A DNA stretch of 64,000 bases. Origin: an uncultured Spartobacteria bacterium. GTDB taxonomy: Bacteria > Verrucomicrobiota > Verrucomicrobiia > Chthoniobacterales > Terrimicrobiaceae. The DNA is taken from positions 32,607-96,606 of the forward strand of contig CALFPA010000068.1 of the NCBI GenBank assembly GCA_937919825.1, read 5' to 3'. Under the pieces are notes generated by a model. The model saw only the letters and a program-made list of their open reading frames with translations, had not been told where the DNA came from and did not search any database. The position numbers were made by a program, and so were the translations under genes. Below, one piece after another: positions 7,735 through 16,061 of this stretch (positions within the stretch are counted from its first letter, which is position 1; every line of letters starts with the position of its first letter).

Positions 7735-10008
7735 ATGGCCCCTCTGCTCGCGGCCTTGCTTTTTGCGATGCTCCCATTGGCGCAGGCTCAGGAGAAATGG
7801 GCCGTGCCGGGCGCAAAAATTCGCTACAGCCTTAAAATCCTCGAAGCACCCGAGGTGCCAGAGTGCGGGTATTTTGTTCATCTTCCGGACGGCGGGATTT
7901 TGGGTGGAAAGCCACCGGTCACCACCGCGATCGCGCCAGATGGCAGAACACTGGAATCCCGACTCATGTGGCACAGCGTCGAGAGGGGTTTTTATCTCGT
8001 GATTCAAGATCCTGGGCCGAGGGCACAGATGCTCGATGTTTATGTTTCAGACACGGGCAAGCCAAATTACTGGACGCCTGAGTCGGCCTTGAGGCCTGGC
8101 ACGGTCCTCTGCACGCTGCCGGGGACGGACTCGATGGCAAAGGCCAGAACGCTTTCACAATTTTCGACCCTGCCGAGCGGGATGTCGGTGGATCTCCATA
8201 ACGGCATCCCTAAAGCGGCCTTCAGTATTGGCGGGGATCTGCTGCATCGCCCGCCGCCTTGGGTTTTTTACATGATGGGAAATGTCGTCGCAAAGAGCGC
8301 TGGCGAGTTCTGGATCGCGCCATTTACCAAGCACGGCTCAACCGTGCTGCTCGTGAACGGCCAGGAAATCACGCCCACGAATCAAATGCCCGGCTGGGGC
8401 GGCACTGGGGCGTATGTGCCATTGCAACAGGGTCTGAACCGCTTGGAGGTTTACCAGACAGCATCACACGCAGATAAATGGTTGTTCTATTTTGCCTGGG
8501 CGCCGCCCTACGAGCAATTCCGCAAACCTGTGCAGAATGCCCGTGGAGCTGTCGGCGTGGATATCGCCCGCTCGGGCTCGGCGCAGTTGAATCTCGTAAA
8601 AAGCCAAAACGGCTCGGCGGTCGCCGCCGGCGTCGCGCGACCCGACCTGCTTTTCTGGCTCGAAAAGGAACCGCCGCTGGTGACTTGCGATTTATTTGCC
8701 CTCACCGAGGGGAATCCCCCGGACACCAAATACACATGGATTTTCCCGGGCAACGCAACCGTCGAAGGGCCAAGAGCGACATGGATTTTTCCGGGAAATA
8801 CCGAGAGTTCGGTCACTCTAGTCGCCAAATCCGGAAAGGGAGCGTCGAGAGCGGAGATTCCATTTTTTGCCCAACCCTTGTCACCTGCCAACCTCAACCT
8901 GCCCACGCACAATCGCCTGTTCCGCGAGGCGCTCGTGCAAATGCTCCGCAGCTACCCGGCGCAAACCGACGCGCTCCAGCAATGGTCGGTCGGGCATTGG
9001 AATAATCTTTTCCGCACTCTGGAATTCGGCAAAAGCCGTGAATTGCTCGAACTGCTCTTCCAAAAACACGGCCCGGCCATTGCCAAGCAACTGAAGCCCG
9101 CCCAAATCCTCTGGCTCCAGAACATGCTCCTCACCGAGATGGAAACCAGCGATCCTGCTGGAGCGGCGAAGTGGTTCGAGTATTTCAAAGTCAATTTCAA
9201 GACGCCCGAGACGGCCCAGAGGTTGAAATTACGCGAGGCAGAGATCGCGATTTATGCCGCCGGGGATTTCGAGAAGGCTCAAGCGATCCTCAATCCGATA
9301 AATACCAAGGACAACGCGCTCGCTGCCAAGGCCCAGATTCGCCTCGGCGATATCGAATTTCTTAAAGGAAATCTGAACGGAGCGACGGCTTTTTACTCCC
9401 AAGCCCAAGCCCTCGCGAAGGCCCGCCGAAACGCACCGAATGCCTCGTCCGCTTCCACCGGAGGCCTCGCCGCGAATGCTGCTTTGATTAAAGACGAGTC
9501 GAAGCCAATCGCGCCGGTTGCGTCGCCCACGCCCGCCTCCACTTTTGCTGCGAAAATCCAGCAGCGCAACGAGGCCCGCGATGCCGCCAGGACCCAGCTT
9601 GAATCGGCCAAGGGCCTCGCCAAGGCGGGCGCGATCCAAGATGTGTCGTTCTCCGAAAATGTCGCCACCCTCCTCGAAGGAAATTACATGCTCGAAGCCT
9701 CGCAGGCGCTGGAGGCTTGGGAGGAGGAATTCCCGCTCTCGAAAGTCAGCGGCGACTACATCATCCGTGAGGCGCAGTGGAACGCCAAAGCAGGCAACCA
9801 CAAGCGCGCCGTCGCCATGCTCACGGCCTACTGCACCCAGATCGACGCTTCAAGTTTCCTGCCGAAAGCCGTAACCCAATTGATCGAGTCTTCGGCACAA
9901 GTCCCCGAGTCGAAAGCCAAAACCCGCGAGGTTGCGGAGAGTGTTCTCAGCCGCATGAAATTCCACCCCGTCGCCAGTGAGTTGGAAGAATACCTTAAAA
10001 AACCATGA
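7735..10008 (+). CDS. Large exported protein with helical-repeat C-terminal half
   Basis: ATG at 7735 gives a clean signal peptide (MAPLLAALLFAMLPLAQAQ); in-frame TTG at 7699 and GTG at 7717 are alternative starts that would only lengthen it. The N-terminal half (to about residue 380) is beta-rich and resembles carbohydrate-binding or Ig-like domains, and it contains a short internal duplication of WIFPGN. The C-terminal half is alpha-helical and tetratricopeptide-like (ALAAKAQIRLGDIEFLKGN), with an alanine-rich linker near residues 590-620. It overlaps the next gene by 4 bases. Probably a periplasmic scaffold of the FHA-MoxR operon; no enzyme motif was seen. Confidence 0.8.
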   Translation: MAPLLAALLFAMLPLAQAQEKWAVPGAKIRYSLKILEAPEVPECGYFVHLPDGGILGGKPPVTTAIAPDGRTLESRLMWHSVERGFYLVIQDPGPRAQMLDVYVSDTGKPNYWTPESALRPGTVLCTLPGTDSMAKARTLSQFSTLPSGMSVDLHNGIPKAAFSIGGDLLHRPPPWVFYMMGNVVAKSAGEFWIAPFTKHGSTVLLVNGQEITPTNQMPGWGGTGAYVPLQQGLNRLEVYQTASHADKWLFYFAWAPPYEQFRKPVQNARGAVGVDIARSGSAQLNLVKSQNGSAVAAGVARPDLLFWLEKEPPLVTCDLFALTEGNPPDTKYTWIFPGNATVEGPRATWIFPGNTESSVTLVAKSGKGASRAEIPFFAQPLSPANLNLPTHNRLFREALVQMLRSYPAQTDALQQWSVGHWNNLFRTLEFGKSRELLELLFQKHGPAIAKQLKPAQILWLQNMLLTEMETSDPAGAAKWFEYFKVNFKTPETAQRLKLREAEIAIYAAGDFEKAQAILNPINTKDNALAAKAQIRLGDIEFLKGNLNGATAFYSQAQALAKARRNAPNASSASTGGLAANAALIKDESKPIAPVASPTPASTFAAKIQQRNEARDAARTQLESAKGLAKAGAIQDVSFSENVATLLEGNYMLEASQALEAWEEEFPLSKVSGDYIIREAQWNAKAGNHKRAVAMLTAYCTQIDASSFLPKAVTQLIESSAQVPESKAKTREVAESVLSRMKFHPVASELEEYLKKP

Positions 10009-10787
10009 AATCCCGCCGCGATCTTCTCGCCACCCTCCTGCTCCTCCTCGCGACCATCGGCGTGGCCACGGCTTTTGACCGGGAAAAAGATTTCAAGGAG
10101 GCGACCAAAAACAACACCAGTGAGGACGGTGCAGCTCCCGAGAACACCTACCTCTACACAAAACCCGACGACACCGCCACCGGAGGCATTACCGGCCGAA
10201 TCACCAGCCCCTCCGATCCCATCGAGTTGATCCTCGCGAGCCCCGCCGCCGAACCCGAGAAGGTCTACAAAGGCGAGTTGGACCCCGCGACTCCCGGCGC
10301 GTTCACCTTCAAAGGCCTCCCGGCCGGCCGCTACGACCTCATTGTTTTTTTCAAAGGTGCCTTTTACGAGGGCCTGACCCTCTCTCGCGATGGCAATACC
10401 CTCAACGAGCTCGACCTCGAAAAAATCAACACGAGCCTCCAGAAATCCGAGCCGTATTTTCCTGAAAAATTCATGCACCGGCTCGAGGGTCTCACCGGCC
10501 GCGGCAACCAAGCCCGCATGATCGTCACCTACTCCCGCGCCAAAGGTTCCCTTCTGACCATGACGACCTACAAAGGCAAATTCGAGCGCGAAGACCACAA
10601 GTGCACCATCAAGCTCGTGATGCTCCAGGATGTTGGCCCTGGTTGGCAAATCACCATGACCCGCAACTACAATCCCGTTTGGATCAAGCCCGGCACTCCG
10701 TTGCCCAAGCACCATTTCTCCTCGGCCCTCTCCAAAATCCGCGTGGCGGAAGGAACCAAGGACATCGGCAATCTTAACATTCAGTAA
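10005..10787 (+). CDS. Exported protein of unknown function
   Basis: 260 residues with a signal peptide (MKSRRDLLATLLLLLATIGV). The central part (GGITGRITSPSDPIELILAS...) followed by GAFTFKGLPAGRYDLIVFF matches the carboxypeptidase-regulatory or SdrD-B type Ig-like fold, in which the AGRYDLIV strand is characteristic. The remainder is beta-rich. It is translationally coupled to the upstream gene (ATGA at 10005) and lies 9 bases before the FHA-MoxR gene. Likely a periplasmic partner of the preceding repeat protein. Specific role unknown. Confidence 0.75.
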   Translation: MKSRRDLLATLLLLLATIGVATAFDREKDFKEATKNNTSEDGAAPENTYLYTKPDDTATGGITGRITSPSDPIELILASPAAEPEKVYKGELDPATPGAFTFKGLPAGRYDLIVFFKGAFYEGLTLSRDGNTLNELDLEKINTSLQKSEPYFPEKFMHRLEGLTGRGNQARMIVTYSRAKGSLLTMTTYKGKFEREDHKCTIKLVMLQDVGPGWQITMTRNYNPVWIKPGTPLPKHHFSSALSKIRVAEGTKDIGNLNIQ

Positions 10788-10796
10788 CGACTCTCC

Positions 10797-12224
10797 ATGA
10801 ATTACAGCATCACCTTCCACTCTGGGCCCCACGCCGGCCAAAGCTACGAACTCGCCAAAGATGTCATCATGCTGGGCCGCTTGGACGAGATGGATCTGCC
10901 AATCCAAGACGCATCCGTTTCCTCGCGCCACGCCGAGTTGCGCCTCGAGAACGGGCAATGGATTTTCACCGACCTCAACAGCACCAACGGCAGCACCGTT
11001 AATAAAACTCAGGCCACCACCGTAGCTCTCGCCGATGGCGATGTTATCGGGGTGGGGGAGGTCATTTTTCAATTCCATGCCTCGTCTCAGCCGCTCCCCT
11101 CAGGCTCGGTGAGCCTTTCCGCAAAGGATCCCGCCCCAGCCTCCGTCCCGCCAGCAACGGCCCCGAAACCTCCCGAGCCCGAATACAACGCCGCCCCCGA
11201 CGAACTCGCTCTCGTCGAAAAAATGCGCGACTACACCGACCGCATCCGCACAGAGGTCGGCAAGGTCATCATCGGCCAGCGCGAAGTTCTCGACCAAATC
11301 CTCATGTGCATCCTTGCCAACGGCCACGCCCTTCTGATCGGCCTGCCCGGAATGGCAAAGACCCTCACCGTTAAAACCATCGCCCAGGTGCTGAACCTCG
11401 AGTTCAAGCGCGTGCAGTTCACGCCCGACCTTATGCCCGGCGACATCATCGGCACCGATGTGCTCGAGACCAACAAGGCCACCGGCGAAAAAGAATTCCG
11501 GTTCATCAAAGGCCCGATCTTTTGCAATCTCCTCCTCGCCGACGAAATCAACCGCACCCCGCCAAAAACCCAAGCCGCCCTCCTCGAAGCCATGCAGGAG
11601 AAAATGGTTACCGCCGGCAACACCACCTACAAACTCGCCCAGCCGTTCTTCGTGCTCGCCACGCAAAACCCCGTTGAGCAGGAAGGCACCTACCCGCTCC
11701 CCGAAGCCCAGCTCGACCGCTTCATGTTCAATATCTGGGTCGACTACCCGCTGCCCGAGGAGGAGGAGGCCGTTCTCAAAGCCACCACCGCTGGCGTCCG
11801 CGACGAACCCCAGCCCGTCCTTACCCGGGAGGAACTCCTCCACTTGCAGGATGTCGTCCGCAAGGTCCCGGTCTCCGACCATGTCATCAAATATGTCACC
11901 CACCTTGTCGGGTCCACCCGCCCGGGAAATCCACATGCCCCGCAGCTCACCAAAAATTATATCTCCACAGGCGCCGGTCCCCGTGCCGGCCAGTGTCTGA
12001 TCCTCGCGGCGAAGGCCACCGCGATCCTCGAGGGACGCATCCATGTGAGCTGTGCCGACATCCGCCGCTCCGCTCCCCCGGTCCTGCGTCACCGGATCAT
12101 GACCAATTTCGCCGCCGACTCCGAAGGGCTCTCCCCACTGGATATCGTCAAAAAACTCCTCGAGATCGTCCCCGAGCCCGGCGCCGAAGCCTACCCCGCT
12201 GGCTCGGGCAAGCCCGCCAAATAA
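10797..12224 (+). CDS. FHA-MoxR fusion AAA+ ATPase
   Basis: 475 residues. An N-terminal forkhead-associated domain spans about 1-95 with its phosphothreonine-pocket signature intact: GR at 27-28, SSRH at 42-45 and NSTNG at 61-65. After a proline-rich linker comes a full MoxR-family AAA+ module: Walker A GLPGMAKT at 182-189, Walker B LLLADE at 245-250, and the lid domain to the C-terminus. MoxR ATPases remodel or activate clients with VWA-containing partners; here the fused FHA domain suggests direct recruitment by a phosphothreonine target. It is the cytosolic motor for the DUF58/BatA operon at 1-7286, which has no other MoxR gene in view. Confidence 0.95.
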   Translation: MNYSITFHSGPHAGQSYELAKDVIMLGRLDEMDLPIQDASVSSRHAELRLENGQWIFTDLNSTNGSTVNKTQATTVALADGDVIGVGEVIFQFHASSQPLPSGSVSLSAKDPAPASVPPATAPKPPEPEYNAAPDELALVEKMRDYTDRIRTEVGKVIIGQREVLDQILMCILANGHALLIGLPGMAKTLTVKTIAQVLNLEFKRVQFTPDLMPGDIIGTDVLETNKATGEKEFRFIKGPIFCNLLLADEINRTPPKTQAALLEAMQEKMVTAGNTTYKLAQPFFVLATQNPVEQEGTYPLPEAQLDRFMFNIWVDYPLPEEEEAVLKATTAGVRDEPQPVLTREELLHLQDVVRKVPVSDHVIKYVTHLVGSTRPGNPHAPQLTKNYISTGAGPRAGQCLILAAKATAILEGRIHVSCADIRRSAPPVLRHRIMTNFAADSEGLSPLDIVKKLLEIVPEPGAEAYPAGSGKPAK

Positions 12225-12314
12225 AAAACCGGAATTTTCCGCCCCGAAATCCTCTGCGCAACCAACCGTTCGATACGGGAGTTTTTACGACGACGGAGGG
12301 GGGCTGGAATGCGT

Positions 12315-13340
12315 TTACTTGATCTCTTGAACTTTACCGTTTGAGCGTGCTGCAGCCTTTTTCAATTCCTTTAAATCTTCTTCCTTCGGCTCGAAAGCGA
12401 TGAAGTTGATCCGTGCCGCCTTGCCGCTCTCATCCTTAATGGACTCAATCGATTTTTTGACCTCATCCCACGGGATCCCGCTCTCATACTGCTCGGATTG
12501 GAAGCTGCCATCGGAGACGATAAAAACAACATCGGGCTTGAGTTCCTTGGCAAAGGCGAGAACGCCCAGTAATCCGCTGCGGACCTTGTCTTTGGCAGAT
12601 TTGGTGGGGACTTTTCCAAAATACTCGCCGATCCAGAGGTTGGCCGCTTGGCGGTTCGGGTTGCTGGTCGGGACAAGTTCGTTTCCGAAGGTCATGAAAA
12701 GTCTGGAAAACTGAATGATCCCAAAGCGCGAAGTGATGGGGAGTTTTTGTAGCAGAGTTTGAATTTCCTGACTGATCTTGCTGAAGGGGATTCCGGCTTT
12801 GTCCGCCTTGTTTTCTACTGACGAAGATACATCGAAAGCTAGAAGTATCCGCTGACCGGTTGAATCGACTCCAAGGAAGCTCAGGCCTTTTCCTCCAAAC
12901 CCGCCGCTGCCGCCTGCGGACGCTCCGGAGGCGATTCCAAGAGCCTCGGAGTTCGAGATCGAGGCCATCTGATCAGAGAGGAGTTGGGAAGGGTCAAGGG
13001 GGAGCATTTGGTCGAGCGGCATGTCAGGCACATCGGGGAGGGAGAAAGCGGTCGGGCGCGTGCTTTGCATCTTGTCACTCAGTGTGGGCTTGGGGGCGAT
13101 GGCGTCGAAGGCGGCCATGTTCATCTTGTGTTCGCGTTTTTTTGCGGGCAGGCGGACATCTTTTTTCACCACGAAATTCGCGGGCGGCGGGAAGATGTAT
13201 TTGGCGACGATAAAAATGCCGGCGATGACGCCCGCTCCGACATGAAGCAGCACGACGCCGATGAGAATGGAAATGACCATCCGGAGGCGGCGTTTCTTCG
13301 CTCCGGGATCTTCGCTGAGGATGGATTCAAAGCCGGCCAT
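12315..13340 (-). CDS. TonB-shaped membrane protein carrying a VWA domain
   Basis: 341 residues. A short basic cytoplasmic N-terminus is followed by one membrane helix (about 21-47), a proline- and lysine-rich stretch (PPPANFVVKKDVRLPAKK), a flexible Gly/Ser-rich spacer to about 158, and a C-terminal VWA domain. The VWA metal site DVSSS is at 170-174 and the second loop SDGS at 276-279. This is the topology of TonB or TolA, but with VWA in place of the TonB C-terminal domain. It is the last gene of an operon with ExbB and two ExbD proteins, where a TonB would be expected. I infer that the proton-motive-force motor drives this VWA protein. Confidence 0.85.
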   Translation of the reverse strand: MAGFESILSEDPGAKKRRLRMVISILIGVVLLHVGAGVIAGIFIVAKYIFPPPANFVVKKDVRLPAKKREHKMNMAAFDAIAPKPTLSDKMQSTRPTAFSLPDVPDMPLDQMLPLDPSQLLSDQMASISNSEALGIASGASAGGSGGFGGKGLSFLGVDSTGQRILLAFDVSSSVENKADKAGIPFSKISQEIQTLLQKLPITSRFGIIQFSRLFMTFGNELVPTSNPNRQAANLWIGEYFGKVPTKSAKDKVRSGLLGVLAFAKELKPDVVFIVSDGSFQSEQYESGIPWDEVKKSIESIKDESGKAARINFIAFEPKEEDLKELKKAAARSNGKVQEIK

Positions 13341-13344
13341 GTCT

Positions 13345-13791
13345 TTATTCCTCCTCCTGGGACGAGTCGGCGAAGGTGACTCCGGTGATTTTGGCGACGG
13401 CGCAGGCGTTCAGCACCGCGACGATGCGTTGGTGGTTGGCTTGGTCGTCGGGATCGATCGTGACGAGGGCTTCGCTTTTGTTGGCGTCGGCGGATTCTTT
13501 GAAACGCTTGAGTGTGGCCGTGAGTTGGTTAAAGACTTGGTTCTGAGGGGACTCGAGCGGTTGGTCATTCAGAATCACGGTGCCATCGGCTTGGATTTTG
13601 ATGCGTTGTTCGTCTGGAATCTCCACGACCTCCTCCTGGGCGACCGTGCCGGGCAGACCGATATTCACATCACTCTCTTGTTTGACCGGCTTCGCCGAGA
13701 CCATGAAAAAAACGAGCAGGAGAAAAACCATGTCGATCATGGGGCCCATCTGCATCTCAACGGTCTGGGTGTCTTTTCGGCGGAGCTGCAT
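13345..13791 (-). CDS. ExbD/TolR family proton-channel protein (second copy)
   Basis: 148 residues with the ExbD/TolR layout: short cytoplasmic N-terminus, a single membrane helix beginning GPMIDMVFLLLVFFMV with the conserved proton-translocating aspartate, and a periplasmic domain. It lies 3 bases downstream of another ExbD-like gene and 4 bases upstream of the TonB-shaped VWA gene. ExbD works with ExbB pentamers to convert proton flow into force on a TonB-like partner. Two different ExbD subunits are common in exbB-exbD-exbD operons of this type. Confidence 0.92.
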   Translation of the reverse strand: MQLRRKDTQTVEMQMGPMIDMVFLLLVFFMVSAKPVKQESDVNIGLPGTVAQEEVVEIPDEQRIKIQADGTVILNDQPLESPQNQVFNQLTATLKRFKESADANKSEALVTIDPDDQANHQRIVAVLNACAVAKITGVTFADSSQEEE

Positions 13792-13794
13792 GAA

Positions 13795-14202
13795 TCAATC
13801 CTGGTAGGTGCCGAAGATGACATTCACGGCACCGGCTTCGGCGGCGATGCGCATGATTTCCTTGATCTGCTTGCCGGGGGTGTTTTTGTCGGCGCGGATA
13901 TAGAGTCGGAGGGGAGGGGTGACTTTGAAGCGCTCCTTGAGGTGGGCGGTGAGTTCTTTTTTCGTCGCGGGGGTCTGGCCGATATAATACGCCCCGGTGC
14001 CATCGATGGAGATGATGTCGCGGTTCGAGAGGTCACTGGGAATCGTGGCGTTCGCGGCGGTGGGCAGCTTGATGTCCACCTTCACTTGCTCCTTCGAAAT
14101 CTTAGTGGTCACCATGAAAAAAATCAGGAGCAGAAAAGTCATGTCGATCATCGGGGCGAGTTGAAACCCGATTTCGTCTTCCTGTTTTTTGGCGATTTTC
14201 AT
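13795..14202 (-). CDS. ExbD/TolR family proton-channel protein (first copy)
   Basis: 135 residues. The membrane helix APMIDMTFLLLIFFMV carries the conserved aspartate; the periplasmic part ends with the LYIRADKNTPGKQIKEIM stretch typical of ExbD, where residues contact the peptidoglycan or partner proteins. It follows the ExbB gene by about 30 bases and precedes the second ExbD gene by 3 bases. It presumably forms a heterodimer with that protein in the channel. Confidence 0.93.
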   Translation of the reverse strand: MKIAKKQEDEIGFQLAPMIDMTFLLLIFFMVTTKISKEQVKVDIKLPTAANATIPSDLSNRDIISIDGTGAYYIGQTPATKKELTAHLKERFKVTPPLRLYIRADKNTPGKQIKEIMRIAAEAGAVNVIFGTYQD

Positions 14203-14235
14203 TGGTTCGAATGATTGACCATGAAAGATGGGGAC

Positions 14236-15024
14236 TTATTCGGCGGGTCGCTCGTATTCGGCGGCGGAACCCTCGAGTTTGATTTCGCCCGAGAGGAGAT
14301 CGAGCATGAAGGTCGCGCGCTTCTGGATGTTCGCCACCTGCACATGCAGGTGGTTGCGGAAATAGAAATAGAGGAACATGGCAGGGATGCCCACGAGCAG
14401 GCCGGCGGCGGTGGTGGTCATCGCTTCGCCGATACCTCCGGCGAGATCCGAGGGCTCGGATTTTCCGGCTGCGAGTTGGTCGAAGCTTGCAATCATGCCG
14501 GTGACCGTGCCGAGCAGGCCGAGCATTGGCCCGATCGTGGCGAAGACATTGAGGTAGTTCACCCAGATGTTTATTTTCGTCTCCTCGTTGGCGAGGGTTT
14601 CGCCGGCGGCTTGCTCCATCGAGGCCTTGTTGGCGAGGTCGCGCTCGAAATTCACCTTCAGCATCGCGGCCGCGATCGTGTTCGCGAAAACATTCGGTTG
14701 GCTGTGGCAGAGCGAGTAGGCGGAGGAGGCGTCGCGCGCCTGCATGAATTGCCCGACGGCTTCGACCTGTGCCTTGGGCATCATTTTGTTGCCGTTGATC
14801 TGAAGGAAACAATAAATGCCAACGGCGGCGGTGCCGATGGAGCACAGGAGCAGTGGCCACATGAGCGCGCCCCCGGAGTTGAAGGTATCGAGGAGTGTTT
14901 TGTCCTTTGGCGCGGGTGCGGCGGGACTGGCTGCGGGAGTGGCGTCCTGGGCCGACAACGGCGGGATGGACACGATAGCGATAGCCGCCAGACAGGCAGT
15001 GGCGAGTAGGTGTTTGGTTGTCAT
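14236..15024 (-). CDS. MotA/TolQ/ExbB proton channel family protein
   Basis: 262 residues. A signal-like hydrophobic N-terminus and an alanine/proline-rich segment precede the first helix of the core (GGALMWPLLLCSIGTAAVGI). The conserved ExbB/TolQ region is NVFATIGPMLGLLGTVTGMI followed by an AMTTTAAGLLVGIPAM helix. ExbB forms the pentameric stator-like channel with ExbD. An N-terminal extension ahead of the first helix is typical of ExbB from energised transport systems rather than TolQ. The start overlaps the upstream TPR gene by 4 bases. Confidence 0.93.
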   Translation of the reverse strand: MTTKHLLATACLAAIAIVSIPPLSAQDATPAASPAAPAPKDKTLLDTFNSGGALMWPLLLCSIGTAAVGIYCFLQINGNKMMPKAQVEAVGQFMQARDASSAYSLCHSQPNVFANTIAAAMLKVNFERDLANKASMEQAAGETLANEETKINIWVNYLNVFATIGPMLGLLGTVTGMIASFDQLAAGKSEPSDLAGGIGEAMTTTAAGLLVGIPAMFLYFYFRNHLHVQVANIQKRATFMLDLLSGEIKLEGSAAEYERPAE

Positions 15025-16061
15025 GTTTTTTTCTTTTTCTTCGTTTCAGGTTTTGTGGATTCGGGCTCGGGTGATGGTTCCGGAGTGGGAGCCGGGGATT
15101 CTTTCATGCCTTCTTCGAGTTCCTTGCGGGCCTCGGCTTCAAAGTCGCTGGCGAGTTCCTCGGGCTTGAGGGAGGCTAGGAATTCCTGGGAGAGCTTGGC
15201 CTCGGTGGTGTCGGGGTAAAGGACGGTGATGTCGCGCGAGGTTTCGATGGCGAGCGGGAGTTGTTTCGATACGCGGTAAACGCTGACTGCGCCCCAGAGT
15301 CCACGGGCGGACCGGGTGTCATCGGAGCCGTGGAAGAGGCTGGGGTAGAGATAGAGTTCGAGCACGCGGTTGTAGAGGTCATGCCGGGTATCGATGACAT
15401 GAGGGTCCTGCTCCCAGCGGGGATTTTCCTCCAGGAAGGCTTTGAGATCCTTTTCGGCGGCTTGGGCCATGATGTAATTTGCCTCGATGAGGATTTCGGG
15501 GTCCTCGGATTCGGCGGCAAGGAGTTTGGCTTGGTCGATCGCCTCGGCAGCGCGGCCCGTGGCCACCATGGCGCGGAGGCGGCCTTGCTTGGCGCGGGCC
15601 TTGTCGGCATCACTCCAGGACTTTTGCTCGATCTGGGTGAAAAGCTCGAGCGCGCTGGCCGCTTTGGCTCGGTCTTTGGTGAGAAGCAAAAGCTCACCGA
15701 GTTTGCATCCGATGGCGCCGGCTTGGGAACGAGGGAAGTCGATCCAAGGTTCCAGGCGTTTCCAGTCCGCCTCGACCTCGGCAATTCGATCCGGCGTGGC
15801 CGAACGGAGCCGTTCCTCGCGGTTGGGGTCGGCTTTGAACTCGATCGCATCAATGTCGGCGCGAGGAATGCCAACCGTCGCCATGGCAGTGCCAGCACCC
15901 GGCAAGGCGGGCCCTCCGAGCGAAACGCGCAGACGAACCGTGGTGGCATCGGCGGAAATGATTTCTCCCGCACGGCGGTCTCCATTTTTGAGCAAAAGGA
16001 CATCCTGCGCCGTGGCGGCCAAGGCGGTGGCAAACAGGAATGTGATCGCGGCTTTAATCAT
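15021..16061 (-). CDS. Exported SH3-like/helical-repeat protein of the ExbBD operon
   Basis: 346 residues with a signal peptide (MIKAAITFLFATALAATA). The mature N-terminus (DVLLLKNGDRRAGEIISADA) matches the LSM/SH3-like small barrel common in exported proteins of Planctomycetes and Verrucomicrobia. It is followed by helical repeats and a charged Pro/Glu tail ending in a run of lysines. The gene is coupled by 4-base overlaps to both neighbours. Likely a periplasmic partner of the large repeat protein encoded just upstream. Function otherwise unknown. Confidence 0.75.
   Translation of the reverse strand: MIKAAITFLFATALAATAQDVLLLKNGDRRAGEIISADATTVRLRVSLGGPALPGAGTAMATVGIPRADIDAIEFKADPNREERLRSATPDRIAEVEADWKRLEPWIDFPRSQAGAIGCKLGELLLLTKDRAKAASALELFTQIEQKSWSDADKARAKQGRLRAMVATGRAAEAIDQAKLLAAESEDPEILIEANYIMAQAAEKDLKAFLEENPRWEQDPHVIDTRHDLYNRVLELYLYPSLFHGSDDTRSARGLWGAVSVYRVSKQLPLAIETSRDITVLYPDTTEAKLSQEFLASLKPEELASDFEAEARKELEEGMKESPAPTPEPSPEPESTKPETKKKKKT

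Noticed and set aside
12225..12314. Terminator between convergent genes
   Set aside because: Only a 5-bp stem CGGAA/TTCCG with a 2-base loop and no T tract; too weak to call.
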